From the NCBI GenBank assembly GCA_022841825.1, contig JALHQT010000010.1, positions 1 to 64,000 of the forward strand: a DNA stretch of 64,000 nt, given 5' to 3'. The stretch comes from Anaerolineae bacterium. Lineage in GTDB: Bacteria; Chloroflexota; Anaerolineae; Aggregatilineales; Phototrophicaceae. Of the stretch, positions 1-9,385 are shown piece by piece. The notes below the pieces were generated by a model, which was not told the origin of the DNA, searched no databases, and saw only the letters and a program-made list of their open reading frames with translations. Position 1 is the stretch's first letter; the number at the start of each line of letters is the position of its first letter. Made by a program: the position numbers and the translations under genes.

Positions 1-84
1 ACATCTCGAACCCGGTCGTTAAGCTCGCCAGCGCGGATGGTACTGCCTTGGTAACGAGGTGGGAGAGTACGTCGCTGCCAACGT
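1..84 (+). rRNA. 5S rRNA, 3' portion (truncated by window start)
   Basis: Conserved 5S 3'-half: cgaacccggtcgttaagc...ccagcgcggatggtactgcc...gtgggagagtacgtcgctgcc. Confidence 0.85.
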
Positions 85-142
85 CCCTGCTTCCTCCTCT
101 GCCCTCGAACGCTTCGCTCCACAATCTCATAACGTGCACGAC

Positions 143-174
143 AAGGCGATACCCATCAGGGTCATCGCCTTTTT
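143..174 (+). terminator. Rho-independent terminator after the rRNA operon
   Basis: aaggcgat-acccatcagggtc-atcgcctt followed by T-run. Confidence 0.75.
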
Positions 175-219
175 GTTGTCCCCCGCCCCTGCGGCAATTC
201 GCGCTACAATCAGCGCATC

Positions 220-303
220 TAGGAGTTACGCAGTTGAGCGTGCGAACAAGGGACTTAAGCCCCTTGTTCAAGCTCGAAATACGATTCAACTGAGCAAGTC
301 CTA
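220..303 (+). mobile_element. 84-bp MITE-like element, copy A
   Basis: Terminal inverted repeats taggagttacgcagttga / tcaactgagcaagtccta, internal palindrome around ggacttaagcccc; inverted copy at 5601-5684; TA at both ends. Confidence 0.7.
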
Positions 304-329
304 ACACCATAAGATGAGGAACCCCCACG

Positions 330-1187
330 ATGGGCATGTTTTCCTGGTTGTTCCCCCCGCGCCGCGTCTACCCCGCGCCGAACACCCTGGTGCGTCACCC
401 GGATCTGATCGGCGGGCAGCCAGGCATCCACCCGCAGCGCTTCGTCGCGCTTGAAGGCGGCATCAACTTCCGCGATCTGGGCGGCTACCCGACGCGCGAT
501 GGCAAGATGGTGCGCTGGGGGCGGGTCTATCGTTCCGGATCATTCGCGCGGCTGACAGCGACCGACCTGACGGCAATCGCCCGCCTGGACATCAAACTGA
601 TCTGCGACCTGCGCAGCCCCGAAGAAATCCGCACTGCCCCGGAACTGCTGCCCAACATCGCCCAGGAGCCGCTGTCTGTCGAGGCGGATGATGGCGTGCT
701 GGTACGCATACGCGCCCTGCTCTTCGACCGCCGCAACCTGGGCGCGCTGCTGACGCGGGCATATACCGATGTGATGCTGAAGCGCAACGGCGGCGTGTTC
801 GGGAATATTTTCCGACGACTGGCGGATGAGGACAACCTCCCGCTGCTGATCCGCTGCACGGCGGGCAAAGATCGCACGGGCTTAAGCGCGGCGCTGCTGC
901 TGCTGGCGCTCGGCGTCCCGGAGGAGACCGTGATCGCCGATTACAGCCTGAGCAACCTGTACTTTGCGGATTTCCAGGCATTCGCCCAGTCGGTCATCAA
1001 GCCGCTGGGCATCATCGGCATCACGCTTGAGGATATGCAGCCGCTGCTGATCGCCGATCCGAATACGCTGGCGCAGACGCTGGCACATCTGCGCGGCACC
1101 TATGGCTCCGTCGAGTCGTATCTGCGCGATGTGGCGGGCGTGGACGCAGCGCTGCTGGGACAGGTGCGCGCGAATCTGCTGAGTTAA
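330..1187 (+). CDS. Tyrosine-protein phosphatase (Tyr_phosphatase_3 type)
   Basis: ALEGGINFRDLGGYPTRDGKMVRWGRVYRSG and CTAGKDRTG (CX5R) motif. Confidence 0.87.
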   Translation: MGMFSWLFPPRRVYPAPNTLVRHPDLIGGQPGIHPQRFVALEGGINFRDLGGYPTRDGKMVRWGRVYRSGSFARLTATDLTAIARLDIKLICDLRSPEEIRTAPELLPNIAQEPLSVEADDGVLVRIRALLFDRRNLGALLTRAYTDVMLKRNGGVFGNIFRRLADEDNLPLLIRCTAGKDRTGLSAALLLLALGVPEETVIADYSLSNLYFADFQAFAQSVIKPLGIIGITLEDMQPLLIADPNTLAQTLAHLRGTYGSVESYLRDVAGVDAALLGQVRANLLS

Positions 1188-1239
1188 AGGCGGACACACG
1201 GGTTCTCATACACGGGCGGACACATGGGTCCGCCCCTAC
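1188..1239. repeat. Palindromic repeat (gggcggacacatgggtccgcccctac family)
   Basis: cggacacacgggttctcatacacgggcggacacatgggtccgcccctac; related copies at 2166 and 61845. Confidence 0.65.
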
Positions 1240-2124
1240 TTATCCCCACGTCCCCATCGCGACCGGGATGACGCGCCCACCCACCTGCACGCGGATTGAC
1301 TCCCCTTCGCGCGCCGCACGCAGCATCAGGATCGACGGGCGTTTGATCTCGTAGCCCTGCTCGACGCGGATGTCGATCCCCTCGCCGCCAAAGTAGCGAT
1401 GCTCGACCAGATACGCCGCCAGGCAGCCGTTGGCGCTGCCCGTCGCCGGGTCTTCGTCGCTGTCCAACGCGCCTGCGAACAAGCCGCGCGCATTCAGCGT
1501 ATTGCCCGCCTCATACGGTTCGGCGCAGAAAAGCAGGATGCCATGCGCGCCCGTCTCCTGCTGCAAGGCGTACTGCGGATCGAAATGCACGCGCGCCTTC
1601 TTCACGGCTGCGCGCGAGACCAGCGGCGCGATGGCGAACCACGAGCCAGTCGAGACGAGCTGCGCCGGGAAACGCGGATCGAGATCGCTCGCGTCCAGCC
1701 CCAGCGACGCCATGATGCGCTCTGGCGGGATGATATCGCCGAAGGTCGGCGCTTTCTGCGTCATCCACAATTCGCCCGGCATACCGTCTTCATAGCTGAA
1801 TTTGACCGGGATCTGCCCGACCTTCAGATTGAGCACCACTGTATCGACAGGCTGCTGGATCAGATGCTGCTGGATGATGTACGCCGTGCCAAGCGTCGGA
1901 TGTCCGGCAAACGCCATCTCGTAGGCAGGCGTGAAGATGCGCACGTCATAGCCGCCATCGCGCGGTGTATCCCGTAGGATGAAGGTCGTCTCGGAGAACT
2001 TCGTCTCGCGGGCGATCTCCTGCATCTCGGCGTCGCTCAACGCGCCGGTGCGCAGGATAGCGAGCTGGTTGCCCGCGTATTTGCGCTCGGCGAAGACATC
2101 GACCATGTAGTAGGGAATCGGCAT
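1240..2124 (-). CDS. PhzF-family isomerase/epimerase
   Basis: MPIPYYMVDVFAERKYAGNQLAIL...FAGHPTLGTAY...DPATGSANGCLAAY; start trimmed from track ORF because the upstream part is translated repeat DNA. Confidence 0.9.
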   Translation of the reverse strand: MPIPYYMVDVFAERKYAGNQLAILRTGALSDAEMQEIARETKFSETTFILRDTPRDGGYDVRIFTPAYEMAFAGHPTLGTAYIIQQHLIQQPVDTVVLNLKVGQIPVKFSYEDGMPGELWMTQKAPTFGDIIPPERIMASLGLDASDLDPRFPAQLVSTGSWFAIAPLVSRAAVKKARVHFDPQYALQQETGAHGILLFCAEPYEAGNTLNARGLFAGALDSDEDPATGSANGCLAAYLVEHRYFGGEGIDIRVEQGYEIKRPSILMLRAAREGESIRVQVGGRVIPVAMGTWG

Positions 2125-2165
2125 AACCACTCCTTGTGTTTGTAGATGTCGACGGGCACGGTGGT

Positions 2166-2277
2166 TGTAGGGGCGGACCCATGTGTCCGCCCGTGTGCAC
2201 ACCCATGTGTCCGCCCGTGTTGGCGAGACAAAATACCCGTGTGTCCGCCCGTGTGCACACCCATGTGTCCGCCCCAT
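2166..2277. repeat. Array of GGGCGGAC(ACATGGGT)CCGCCC-type palindromic units
   Basis: Four partial units: gtaggggcggacccatgtgtccgcccgtgtgcacacccatgtgtccgcccgtgt...cccgtgtgtccgcccgtgtgcacacccatgtgtccgcccc. Confidence 0.75.
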
Positions 2278-2441
2278 GGGCGTCATGGTGCGCGTGAATG
2301 GCGGTCGGGTCAATATCCACCAGACCAGGAGGCATTGAGACACGGAGGAAAAGTGTTGAACAAAACCCTTCGTGTTCCTGCGTTCCCTCCGCCTCTACGT
2401 GTTTCAAATTTGTGTTTCAAATTACCAACGAAATTGGGTGA

Positions 2442-2468
2442 TTGAACCTATAAAACCTGTGCTACAAT
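2442..2468 (+). promoter_or_regulatory. Possible sigma70-type promoter for the HerA-like ATPase
   Basis: TTGAAC-15 nt-TACAAT, ~50 bp upstream of the CDS. Confidence 0.35.
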
Positions 2469-2519
2469 AATTCTCCCTAGAACTTTTGTGCGCATCCTGT
2501 GCCAATGGAGCATGCCAGT

Positions 2520-4229
2520 ATGGCGAAGCCAGATCGTTCCGAAGAACTCTATATGTCGCTTGCCAACAACGGCACCCGCTCGCATTTCATGGACGCGGTC
2601 AACCCGCGCCTGGGTGTGGTCGTCGGCGGCTCGCTCAGCAAGGGGCTGATCGTCAAGCTCGACCGGGGGACGACGGTCGAATCGCTGGCGGTCGGGCGCT
2701 ATGTGGTGGTGCGGGGCGAGGACAACCGCTTCTTCTGCATGATCACCGACATCGTCCTCGACAACACCAACCCGGAAATCCAATCCGACCCGCCCGACAT
2801 CAGCGATCCGTTTCTGGCGGCGGTCTACATGGGCACGGCGGCGTATGGCAAGATCCATGTTCAGCCGATGCTCTCGATTGACGACGAGACGAAGTCGCCC
2901 AAGCCCGTCAAGACCATCCCCGGTCATTTCCGCGAGGTATTGAACGCCAGCGTCGAAGACGTGAACGACGTGTTCGGCGCGGAAGACGAGACGCACTTCC
3001 ACGTCGGCGAGCCGCTGGAGCTGACGACGACGCAGATCAACCTCGATCTCAAGCGGCTGGTCGAGCGCTCGGTCGGCGTCTTTGGCAAGAGCGGCACGGG
3101 CAAGAGCTTCCTGACGCGCGTCATCCTGGCGGGCGTCATCAGCAAGCGGCAGGCGGTCAGCCTGATCTTCGACATGCACAACGACTATGGCTGGGAGATC
3201 ACGTCCGAGGGCAAGCAGACGCGCGTGAAAGGGCTGAAGCAGCTCTTCCCCGACGACGTCGTGATCTGCACGCTCGACCCGGAGTCGTCGCGCAAGCGCA
3301 ATGCCAAGGTCGATTTCGAGGTCATGATCGGCTACGACGAGATCGAGCCGGAAGACATCGCCATGCTGCGCGAGACGATGGGCTTGACCGACGCCATGAT
3401 CGACGCGGCGCACACGCTCGCCAAGCACTGGGGCAAGCGCTGGGTCAAGCGGCTGATCGACATCACCGTCGAGGACATCGAGGAGATCACCGCCAGCACG
3501 CCGCTGATGGAGGGCACACTGCTCGGTTTGCAGCGGCGCATTCAGCGCCTGGGGCGTTGGAGCTTCCTGAGCGAGCACGTCAGCGGCGACACGGTGCAGA
3601 CGATTGTGACCATGCTCCACGGCGGGCGCAGCGTGGTGCTGGAGTTCGGGCGCTGGGGCAATTCGCTGGAAGCCTACATGCTGGTCGCCAACTACCTGAC
3701 GCGGCGCATCCACGAGACGTGGGTGCGGAATGTCGAATTCGCGCTCGGCAGCGGGCAGAACATGCCGCCGCAGCTCCTGATCACCATTGAAGAGGCGCAC
3801 AAGTTCCTCGACCCCAAGATCGCCAGCCAGACGATCTTCGGCATCATCGCGCGCGAGCTGCGCAAGTACAACGTGACGCTGCTGATCGTCGATCAGCGAC
3901 CGAGCGGCATCGACGACGAGGTGATGAGCCAGATCGGCACGCGCGTGACGGCGCTGCTGGACAACGAGCGCGACATCAGCGCGGTGCTGACGGGGATCAG
4001 CGCGGCGGGCGGCTTGCGCGAGGTGCTGGCGCGGCTGGATACCAAGCAGCAGGCGATCATCATGGGGCACGCGGTGCCGATGCCCGTCGTCGTCAAGACG
4101 CGCAACTACGACACGGCGTTCTACGAAGCAGTGACGGGTGTAGGGCGGCGCGAACCGGGCGTGCCGGAGACGCTGACCAGCCGCGACACGCGCGATCGCC
4201 TGGGCAGCGGGGGGAAAAGAAGGATGTAG
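2520..4229 (+). CDS. HerA-like ATP-binding protein (DUF87/HerA-FtsK superfamily)
   Basis: GVFGKSGTGKSFLTRVIL (Walker A), LLITIEEAHKFL (Walker B), LLIVDQRPSGIDDEVMSQIGTRV; upstream in-frame starts at 2499/2505 possible. Confidence 0.85.
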   Translation: MAKPDRSEELYMSLANNGTRSHFMDAVNPRLGVVVGGSLSKGLIVKLDRGTTVESLAVGRYVVVRGEDNRFFCMITDIVLDNTNPEIQSDPPDISDPFLAAVYMGTAAYGKIHVQPMLSIDDETKSPKPVKTIPGHFREVLNASVEDVNDVFGAEDETHFHVGEPLELTTTQINLDLKRLVERSVGVFGKSGTGKSFLTRVILAGVISKRQAVSLIFDMHNDYGWEITSEGKQTRVKGLKQLFPDDVVICTLDPESSRKRNAKVDFEVMIGYDEIEPEDIAMLRETMGLTDAMIDAAHTLAKHWGKRWVKRLIDITVEDIEEITASTPLMEGTLLGLQRRIQRLGRWSFLSEHVSGDTVQTIVTMLHGGRSVVLEFGRWGNSLEAYMLVANYLTRRIHETWVRNVEFALGSGQNMPPQLLITIEEAHKFLDPKIASQTIFGIIARELRKYNVTLLIVDQRPSGIDDEVMSQIGTRVTALLDNERDISAVLTGISAAGGLREVLARLDTKQQAIIMGHAVPMPVVVKTRNYDTAFYEAVTGVGRREPGVPETLTSRDTRDRLGSGGKRRM

Positions 4230-4244
4230 AACGTTACAAGAAGT

Positions 4245-5252
4245 CTAGGCTGTGGAGCCTTCCGGATCTTGGAAGCCCAATGGCTCCACACAGTCAAAGC
4301 CTACGCCTCGCTTGAAGCCCATACGCGTGATGAAGTTAGACATTGAATCAGAAGGATCTATCAGATCGAAATTCAGCTTCTGAAATTCGATGCGCGGCAT
4401 CAACACTGACAAGATAGGGCAGGACTCCATGTGACCTGTTGCGGGATTGAGTTTCTCACCTCTCGCCGTTACGACAATCGTCTCTACGGGCAATAGCGCG
4501 AAAATCTCTCTACCAACCCGTAGAACGCAGGAACACACGTAATCCTGATAAAGCTCAAAAAACCTCGTTTTTGTAATCTCCTTAGTCGATACCTTTCCGC
4601 TCTTCAAGAGTGTTTTGGTTTCTTTTGGAATAACGTGTTCTCCATTTACATCCATCCTGACTTCAACCCTCGAGCTATTGCGAACCGCGATTTTTATAGA
4701 AGAGCCAATCTGATCAATCTCAGAGAACGGATTTAGCTCGCGAATGACATCAAGATATGCCGCCTTGTCTCCATTTAGAACTTTGCTCGCTAGGTCTTGT
4801 TGTTCTTCCCATTCTTGTTTTGCTTCGAGAAACGCCTCAACCTCCTTTTCAAACCTCTTTTGATCTGCCTGACGCGCTTCCCGTATAGCATTAACCAAGT
4901 TATCTCGTTTAGCTTCAACACGCCTAAGAACTTTGTCTTGGAGGGATGGTTCATAAGCCTCCAGTGCCTGCAAAGCCAAGCTCTCACTGCGCTTTGTCTG
5001 AGATGGCATCGTTGGAGGTTCAGCGGACTTCACAGAAACCCAATTGATGAGACTGCTACATTCCTTATGGACTGATGTTAATAGTTCCATGTAAGTCTCA
5101 TGTAGCTCCACTTCGAGCGATGCTTCCTCCTGCTCTAACAACTTCAATTCTTGCTTGAGTTGCTTCTTGAGTTCGTTATGGCGTCGCAGCTCCTGTCGCT
5201 CGCTGTGACGTTGCGCCGCCGCAATTGCTCTAAATGCTCCTCGCCATCCCAT
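4245..5252 (-). CDS. Hypothetical coiled-coil protein
   Basis: 335-aa ORF with long charged helical region; visibly AT-richer than neighbours. Confidence 0.7.
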   Translation of the reverse strand: MGWRGAFRAIAAAQRHSERQELRRHNELKKQLKQELKLLEQEEASLEVELHETYMELLTSVHKECSSLINWVSVKSAEPPTMPSQTKRSESLALQALEAYEPSLQDKVLRRVEAKRDNLVNAIREARQADQKRFEKEVEAFLEAKQEWEEQQDLASKVLNGDKAAYLDVIRELNPFSEIDQIGSSIKIAVRNSSRVEVRMDVNGEHVIPKETKTLLKSGKVSTKEITKTRFFELYQDYVCSCVLRVGREIFALLPVETIVVTARGEKLNPATGHMESCPILSVLMPRIEFQKLNFDLIDPSDSMSNFITRMGFKRGVGFDCVEPLGFQDPEGSTA

Positions 5253-5350
5253 ATTTGACTCTCACAAAACCCATTGGACTAATGATATGTTTTGAGCGAT
5301 CTCTAGCGTACCACAGATGACCTATTGGCACCTAGTTCTTGCAGCTCCGC

Positions 5351-5527
5351 CGGGGGCTGAAAGCCGCCCGGCTACAATGTTCCGGCGGGAAGCGGGTTGA
5401 AACCCGCTCTGACCCGCCGGGAAAATCATCATACGCCGCCTGTCGTGGACTCCAGCGGCGGGTCAGAGCCATCTTCAGGTGGCTTCCCGCCGCAACTTGT
5501 AGCCAGGGGTTTTCAACCCCTGGTGGC
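5351..5527. repeat. ~177-bp imperfect long inverted repeat
   Basis: ggctacaatgttccggcgggaagc...gctctgacccgcc pairs with ggcgggtcagagc...gcttcccgccgcaacttgtagcc. Confidence 0.65.
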
Positions 5528-5600
5528 GGAATTCACACCTACTCCTCGTCCGCTGCTTCCTCGTCGCAGCAGCGGTAGTCCTTGTGCTGCTCCACAGGAA

Positions 5601-5684
5601 TAGGACTTGCGCAGTTGAACCGAATTTCGTGCTTGAACAAGGGGCTTAAGCCCCTTGTCCGCTCGCTCAACTGCGTAACTCCTA
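5601..5684 (-). mobile_element. 84-bp MITE-like element, copy B (inverted relative to copy A)
   Basis: taggacttgcgcagttga...gaacaaggggcttaagccccttgt...tcaactgcgtaactccta; reverse complement aligns full length with 220-303. Confidence 0.72.
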
Positions 5685-5691
5685 TATGAAG

Positions 5692-7170
5692 TTACCCCCC
5701 CACAAAGACCATCTCACCCGTATACGGCGCAGATGTGCCCGCCGCCGTCACATCGACCAGGATGCTCAGGCGGTTGAAGCCCGTCGCCGCCTCCCACATG
5801 CCGCTGTTGGCAAGGCGGATGGCGTATTCCGGGCGGGCGTAGAGCGCGGGCTGCGGGTCGGGCAGATTGAGCAGCGCCTCGTAACGCCCGGCGGGCATCG
5901 TCGCAGGCATCCCCGCCTGGGCGCTGATGCGGATCGTGCCGCTTTCCGGCAGCCAGCGGCGCGGGTCAAACTGCGTCTGGAGCGCAAGGCGGTAGAGCGC
6001 GCCGTTCGCCGTCGCGCGCAGGATGATCTCCAGCCCGCGTGGGTTGTAGGGGCTGGCGAAACCCTCGTTGACGAGCGAGAGCGCGATGTCGAACGCGCCG
6101 CCCGCTGCCGCCGTCTCGCTGAGTGCCGCGCCCGTCAGCCGGAAGCGATAGCCCAGCCGATCCGCGATCTGGTCGAAGCAGCCGCCCGACCGCCAGCCGT
6201 TCAGCACGTTTTCCTCATAATCGATGTTGAGCGTGCTGAAGCGCATACGCGCCAGCTCCGCCAGCGCATTCGTGCAGCCGATATACGGCTGGGCATCCTG
6301 CGCAGCGTTGCAAGTCTCGCCACCCTGCGGCAGGAAGCGATTGTCGAGATTGAGGTAGGTCTTGAGCGCCTCGCGCGCTGCCGGCTCTTCGGGATAGGTG
6401 CCCCAATCGGTGTTCGACGCCAGGAAGCAGTCGTTGTGCGCGCCCATCCGCGCCTGCGCCGACCCGCCGAACGCCTGTGCCTCGCTCAGCGGTTGGTCGC
6501 CATAGAACGCCTGCTTGTACGGCGTATAGCGCATGGCGATCATGCGTTCCGGCGGCAGCGCTTGCAGCAGGCGCTCGACGATGGCGCGCGAGCTGTCGTT
6601 GATGCCTTCGGGAAAATTGACCAGGTTGTTGGTCGAGCTGTGCCATTCGCCCCACGCGCCGACGAAGCCGATCTCCATGAAGGCGATCACGTCGGCATAC
6701 TCGCGCAGGATCGGCTCCAACTGCGCGATGTGCGCCAGCACGCGGTCGCGCGGCGCATCCGGGTCCTGGTAGGGATAGCTGCCGCCCTGCGGGAAGTTGT
6801 AGGCGAAGCGCGGGATGACCTTCATCCCGGCGTCGCGGACGTTGGCGAACTGCGCTCGAATGTACGTCAGCGTGTCGGCGTCGATGGGCGACGCGCGGAA
6901 CTCGTCGATCAGCAGATACCAGCGCAGCATCGAAATGCCCTGCGTGCGCAGGTTACGCAGCGTCGTCACGCTTTGCGGCGAGCGCTCGGTGCCTAGCCAC
7001 ATCGGGGCATCCTGGTCGTAAAAGCCGCGTTCCGGGTTGGCGAAGCCGCTGTCGAGCGCCTGCGCTGCGTAATTCATAGCGATCATCCGCCTGGGCGCAG
7101 CACCGACAGGCGCGGCGATCAGCAGGAGCAGCAGCCCGATCCAGAGCGAACGACGTAAGAGATGCAGCAT
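5692..7170 (-). CDS. Secreted DUF4832/DUF4874-type protein
   Basis: Signal peptide MLHLLRRSLWIGLLLLLIAAPVGA; FANPERGFYDQ...LRNLRTQGISMLRWYLLIDEF...VIPRFAYNF...IAFMEIGFVGAWGEWHSS. Confidence 0.8.
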   Translation of the reverse strand: MLHLLRRSLWIGLLLLLIAAPVGAAPRRMIAMNYAAQALDSGFANPERGFYDQDAPMWLGTERSPQSVTTLRNLRTQGISMLRWYLLIDEFRASPIDADTLTYIRAQFANVRDAGMKVIPRFAYNFPQGGSYPYQDPDAPRDRVLAHIAQLEPILREYADVIAFMEIGFVGAWGEWHSSTNNLVNFPEGINDSSRAIVERLLQALPPERMIAMRYTPYKQAFYGDQPLSEAQAFGGSAQARMGAHNDCFLASNTDWGTYPEEPAAREALKTYLNLDNRFLPQGGETCNAAQDAQPYIGCTNALAELARMRFSTLNIDYEENVLNGWRSGGCFDQIADRLGYRFRLTGAALSETAAAGGAFDIALSLVNEGFASPYNPRGLEIILRATANGALYRLALQTQFDPRRWLPESGTIRISAQAGMPATMPAGRYEALLNLPDPQPALYARPEYAIRLANSGMWEAATGFNRLSILVDVTAAGTSAPYTGEMVFVGG

Positions 7171-7261
7171 CGAGAAAGCCTCCGTCCAACCTTCGTTGAT
7201 CCAGAGGATAGCGAGAATAGCCGCACGATGTATGACGACCATCGTCCCAGTGGTGACGATT
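7129..7261 (+). repeat. 133-bp direct repeat, copy 1 (5' end/upstream of DUF4832 gene)
   Basis: Aligns gap-free with 9224-9356 with ~5 mismatches by eye. Confidence 0.85.
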
Positions 7262-7503
7262 CCGTCGAAAGCAGTCGATGTCTGTCCAAGAAATCTCTGC
7301 TCGCTGGACGAGGCGCGCAGCGCGGCAATCAACGGTTCGATAACAGGAAGGTGCTTCGCAAAGCAGGTAGGCAACGAACTGTCGGATTTGGAACATCGGG
7401 CGATTTGAGCAGGTCAACCGCGCCATACATGCGAAGAAAGGTTTGGCGCTAGACAGGCTATAATCTAGCCTAATCATCCAACAGGTTGCAGAGCAAAGTG
7501 GTC

Positions 7504-9141
7504 ATGAGTCAATCCCAGTTCAACAGCCTTTACGCTCTTTATTCGGACATCCAAAAGAATCGGGAACGTGATTTGCAATCTCAGATTACCGACGCTTGGG
7601 ATAGTATCCGTGCAGCGATAGAGTGGGGATTCGCAAACGATCCGGTGCGTGCGAGCAACTGGGTTTGGGCGTTGCGCAATTACATCACGCGATACCGACC
7701 GGAAAACGAAGTCATAGCCCTGTTTAACAGCGCTTTGGATTCTGCTCAGGCGGCGAATTATGAGATTGGGCAAGCACATCTGCTGTGGACGTTGAGCGAT
7801 CTGGACTGGCAGTCCGGCGATACAGATCGCGCTCTGGAGCGCTGTCAGATGGCGCTGTCACTTTACGAAACACAAAATGATCGCGTTGGTCAGGCGCGCG
7901 CACTACGCTTGCTGGGCATCATTTACAGCGTACGAGATGACTTTGACGCGGCATTCCGGAGTCATGCGACGGCATTGACCCATAGTGAGGCGCTTGAGGA
8001 TGTCTTGGGTCAGGCACATGCACTGCGGTACATGGGAAACACCAATCACAAACGCAACGAACTTGACGCCGCTATCGCAAATTACGAGGCGGCACTGAAG
8101 CTTTACACATCGCTTCACAATTTGGACGGAGAGGCAGAAACTCTGCTTGGGCTTGCCAATGTTCATTTTCAACGCGAGCAGTTTGCAGAGGGACGGAAAC
8201 TGGTTGAAGATGCGCTGACACGGTATCAAGAGACAGGTGACCAACTGCAGCAGGCAAATATGTTTATGACGCTGGGCAATATTGATGAAAAGGGAGGGTT
8301 ACCTGACTCCGCGCTGAAAAACTACACTGCGGCAAGCAAGCTCTTTGAGGTGGTCGGCGAACTGCCAGGAGCAGCAGAAACACACTACAGTCTCGGCTTG
8401 CTGCATCATCAACATGCCGCACATAAGGCGTCGGAACAGGAATTCCGCGCGGCGTTGGCGTTGTATCAGTCGTTGAATGATCAGTCAGGGCAGGCAATGG
8501 CACTCTCTGGGCTAGGCACTGTGGAGATCGAACGCGGCAATTATGAGAAGGCACAGGAGCATTTTGAGTCTGGGTTGGCTTTGACACAGGAATTGAGTGA
8601 ACAAACCCACAAGGCAAGTATGCTTCGTTCACTTGCCCAGGTATGCATGATACAGCAAGATTACGATGGGGCGATTGCACGATTGAAGCCTGCACAAACG
8701 CTATACCGTGCTTCAGAAAATCTGCGTGGAGAGGCAGAGGTTCTAATAGTCTTTGGGGATGTGTATCGCTCCATGTCAAATATTGAAGCAGCTTTGGATA
8801 GTTACGATGCCGCCTTTGTGATCTACAAACAGCTTGATGATAAGCGCGGGCAGGCGCAGGTGTTTCAACCGATGGGAGATTGCTACATCGCACGTGGGGA
8901 TCACAACAAGGCAATCCATTTCTATACAGCGGCACTCGCCTATTCAGAACAGTCCGGCGACGTATTGACGCAGTTCAACACGCTGTCCAATTTATCTCAT
9001 CTCTACCAGACACATCACATCCATGATGAGGCGTGTCGCTGGGGCGCAAAGCTGATTGCGCTCATCGAAAGCAATACAACCCTGAGGAGGCACCCAGCGG
9101 CGGACGCCTTCCAAAAGGCGTTTGCGACCTGGGGCTGCTGA
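7504..9141 (+). CDS. Tetratricopeptide repeat protein
   Basis: Repeated TPR units (e.g. GQAHALRYMGNTNHKRNELDAAIANYEAALKLY, GQAMALSGLGTVEIERGNYEKAQEHFESGLAL). Confidence 0.88.
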   Translation: MSQSQFNSLYALYSDIQKNRERDLQSQITDAWDSIRAAIEWGFANDPVRASNWVWALRNYITRYRPENEVIALFNSALDSAQAANYEIGQAHLLWTLSDLDWQSGDTDRALERCQMALSLYETQNDRVGQARALRLLGIIYSVRDDFDAAFRSHATALTHSEALEDVLGQAHALRYMGNTNHKRNELDAAIANYEAALKLYTSLHNLDGEAETLLGLANVHFQREQFAEGRKLVEDALTRYQETGDQLQQANMFMTLGNIDEKGGLPDSALKNYTAASKLFEVVGELPGAAETHYSLGLLHHQHAAHKASEQEFRAALALYQSLNDQSGQAMALSGLGTVEIERGNYEKAQEHFESGLALTQELSEQTHKASMLRSLAQVCMIQQDYDGAIARLKPAQTLYRASENLRGEAEVLIVFGDVYRSMSNIEAALDSYDAAFVIYKQLDDKRGQAQVFQPMGDCYIARGDHNKAIHFYTAALAYSEQSGDVLTQFNTLSNLSHLYQTHHIHDEACRWGAKLIALIESNTTLRRHPAADAFQKAFATWGC

Positions 9142-9223
9142 GACAACTTACCCACGCAGTATGATCACTCTGCCTCAGGACTCCAGTCTTCGTGTCTCAT
9201 CGCTGGTGTAGGCTGAATATTGA

Positions 9224-9356
9224 CAGCAGCCCGATCCAGAGCGAACGACGTAAGAGATGCAGCATTGAGAAAGCCTCCGTCCAACATTCGTTGATCCAGA
9301 GGATAGCGGGAATGGTCGCACGATGTATGACGACCATCGTCCCAGTGGTGACGATT
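9224..9356 (+). repeat. 133-bp direct repeat, copy 2 (truncated DUF4832 5' end)
   Basis: Same sequence and orientation as 7129-7261; lies just past the TPR gene. Confidence 0.85.
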
Positions 9357-9385
9357 TGGTCATGCCTCCAGGAGGACTTACTGCT

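Noticed and set aside
2166-2277. CRISPR-like array
   Set aside because: Units are short palindromes without uniform spacers, and no cas genes are nearby.
2520-4229. HerA-based anti-phage system (HerA-SIR2/DUF4297/NurA)
   Set aside because: No nuclease, SIR2 or DUF4297-like partner is adjacent on either strand.
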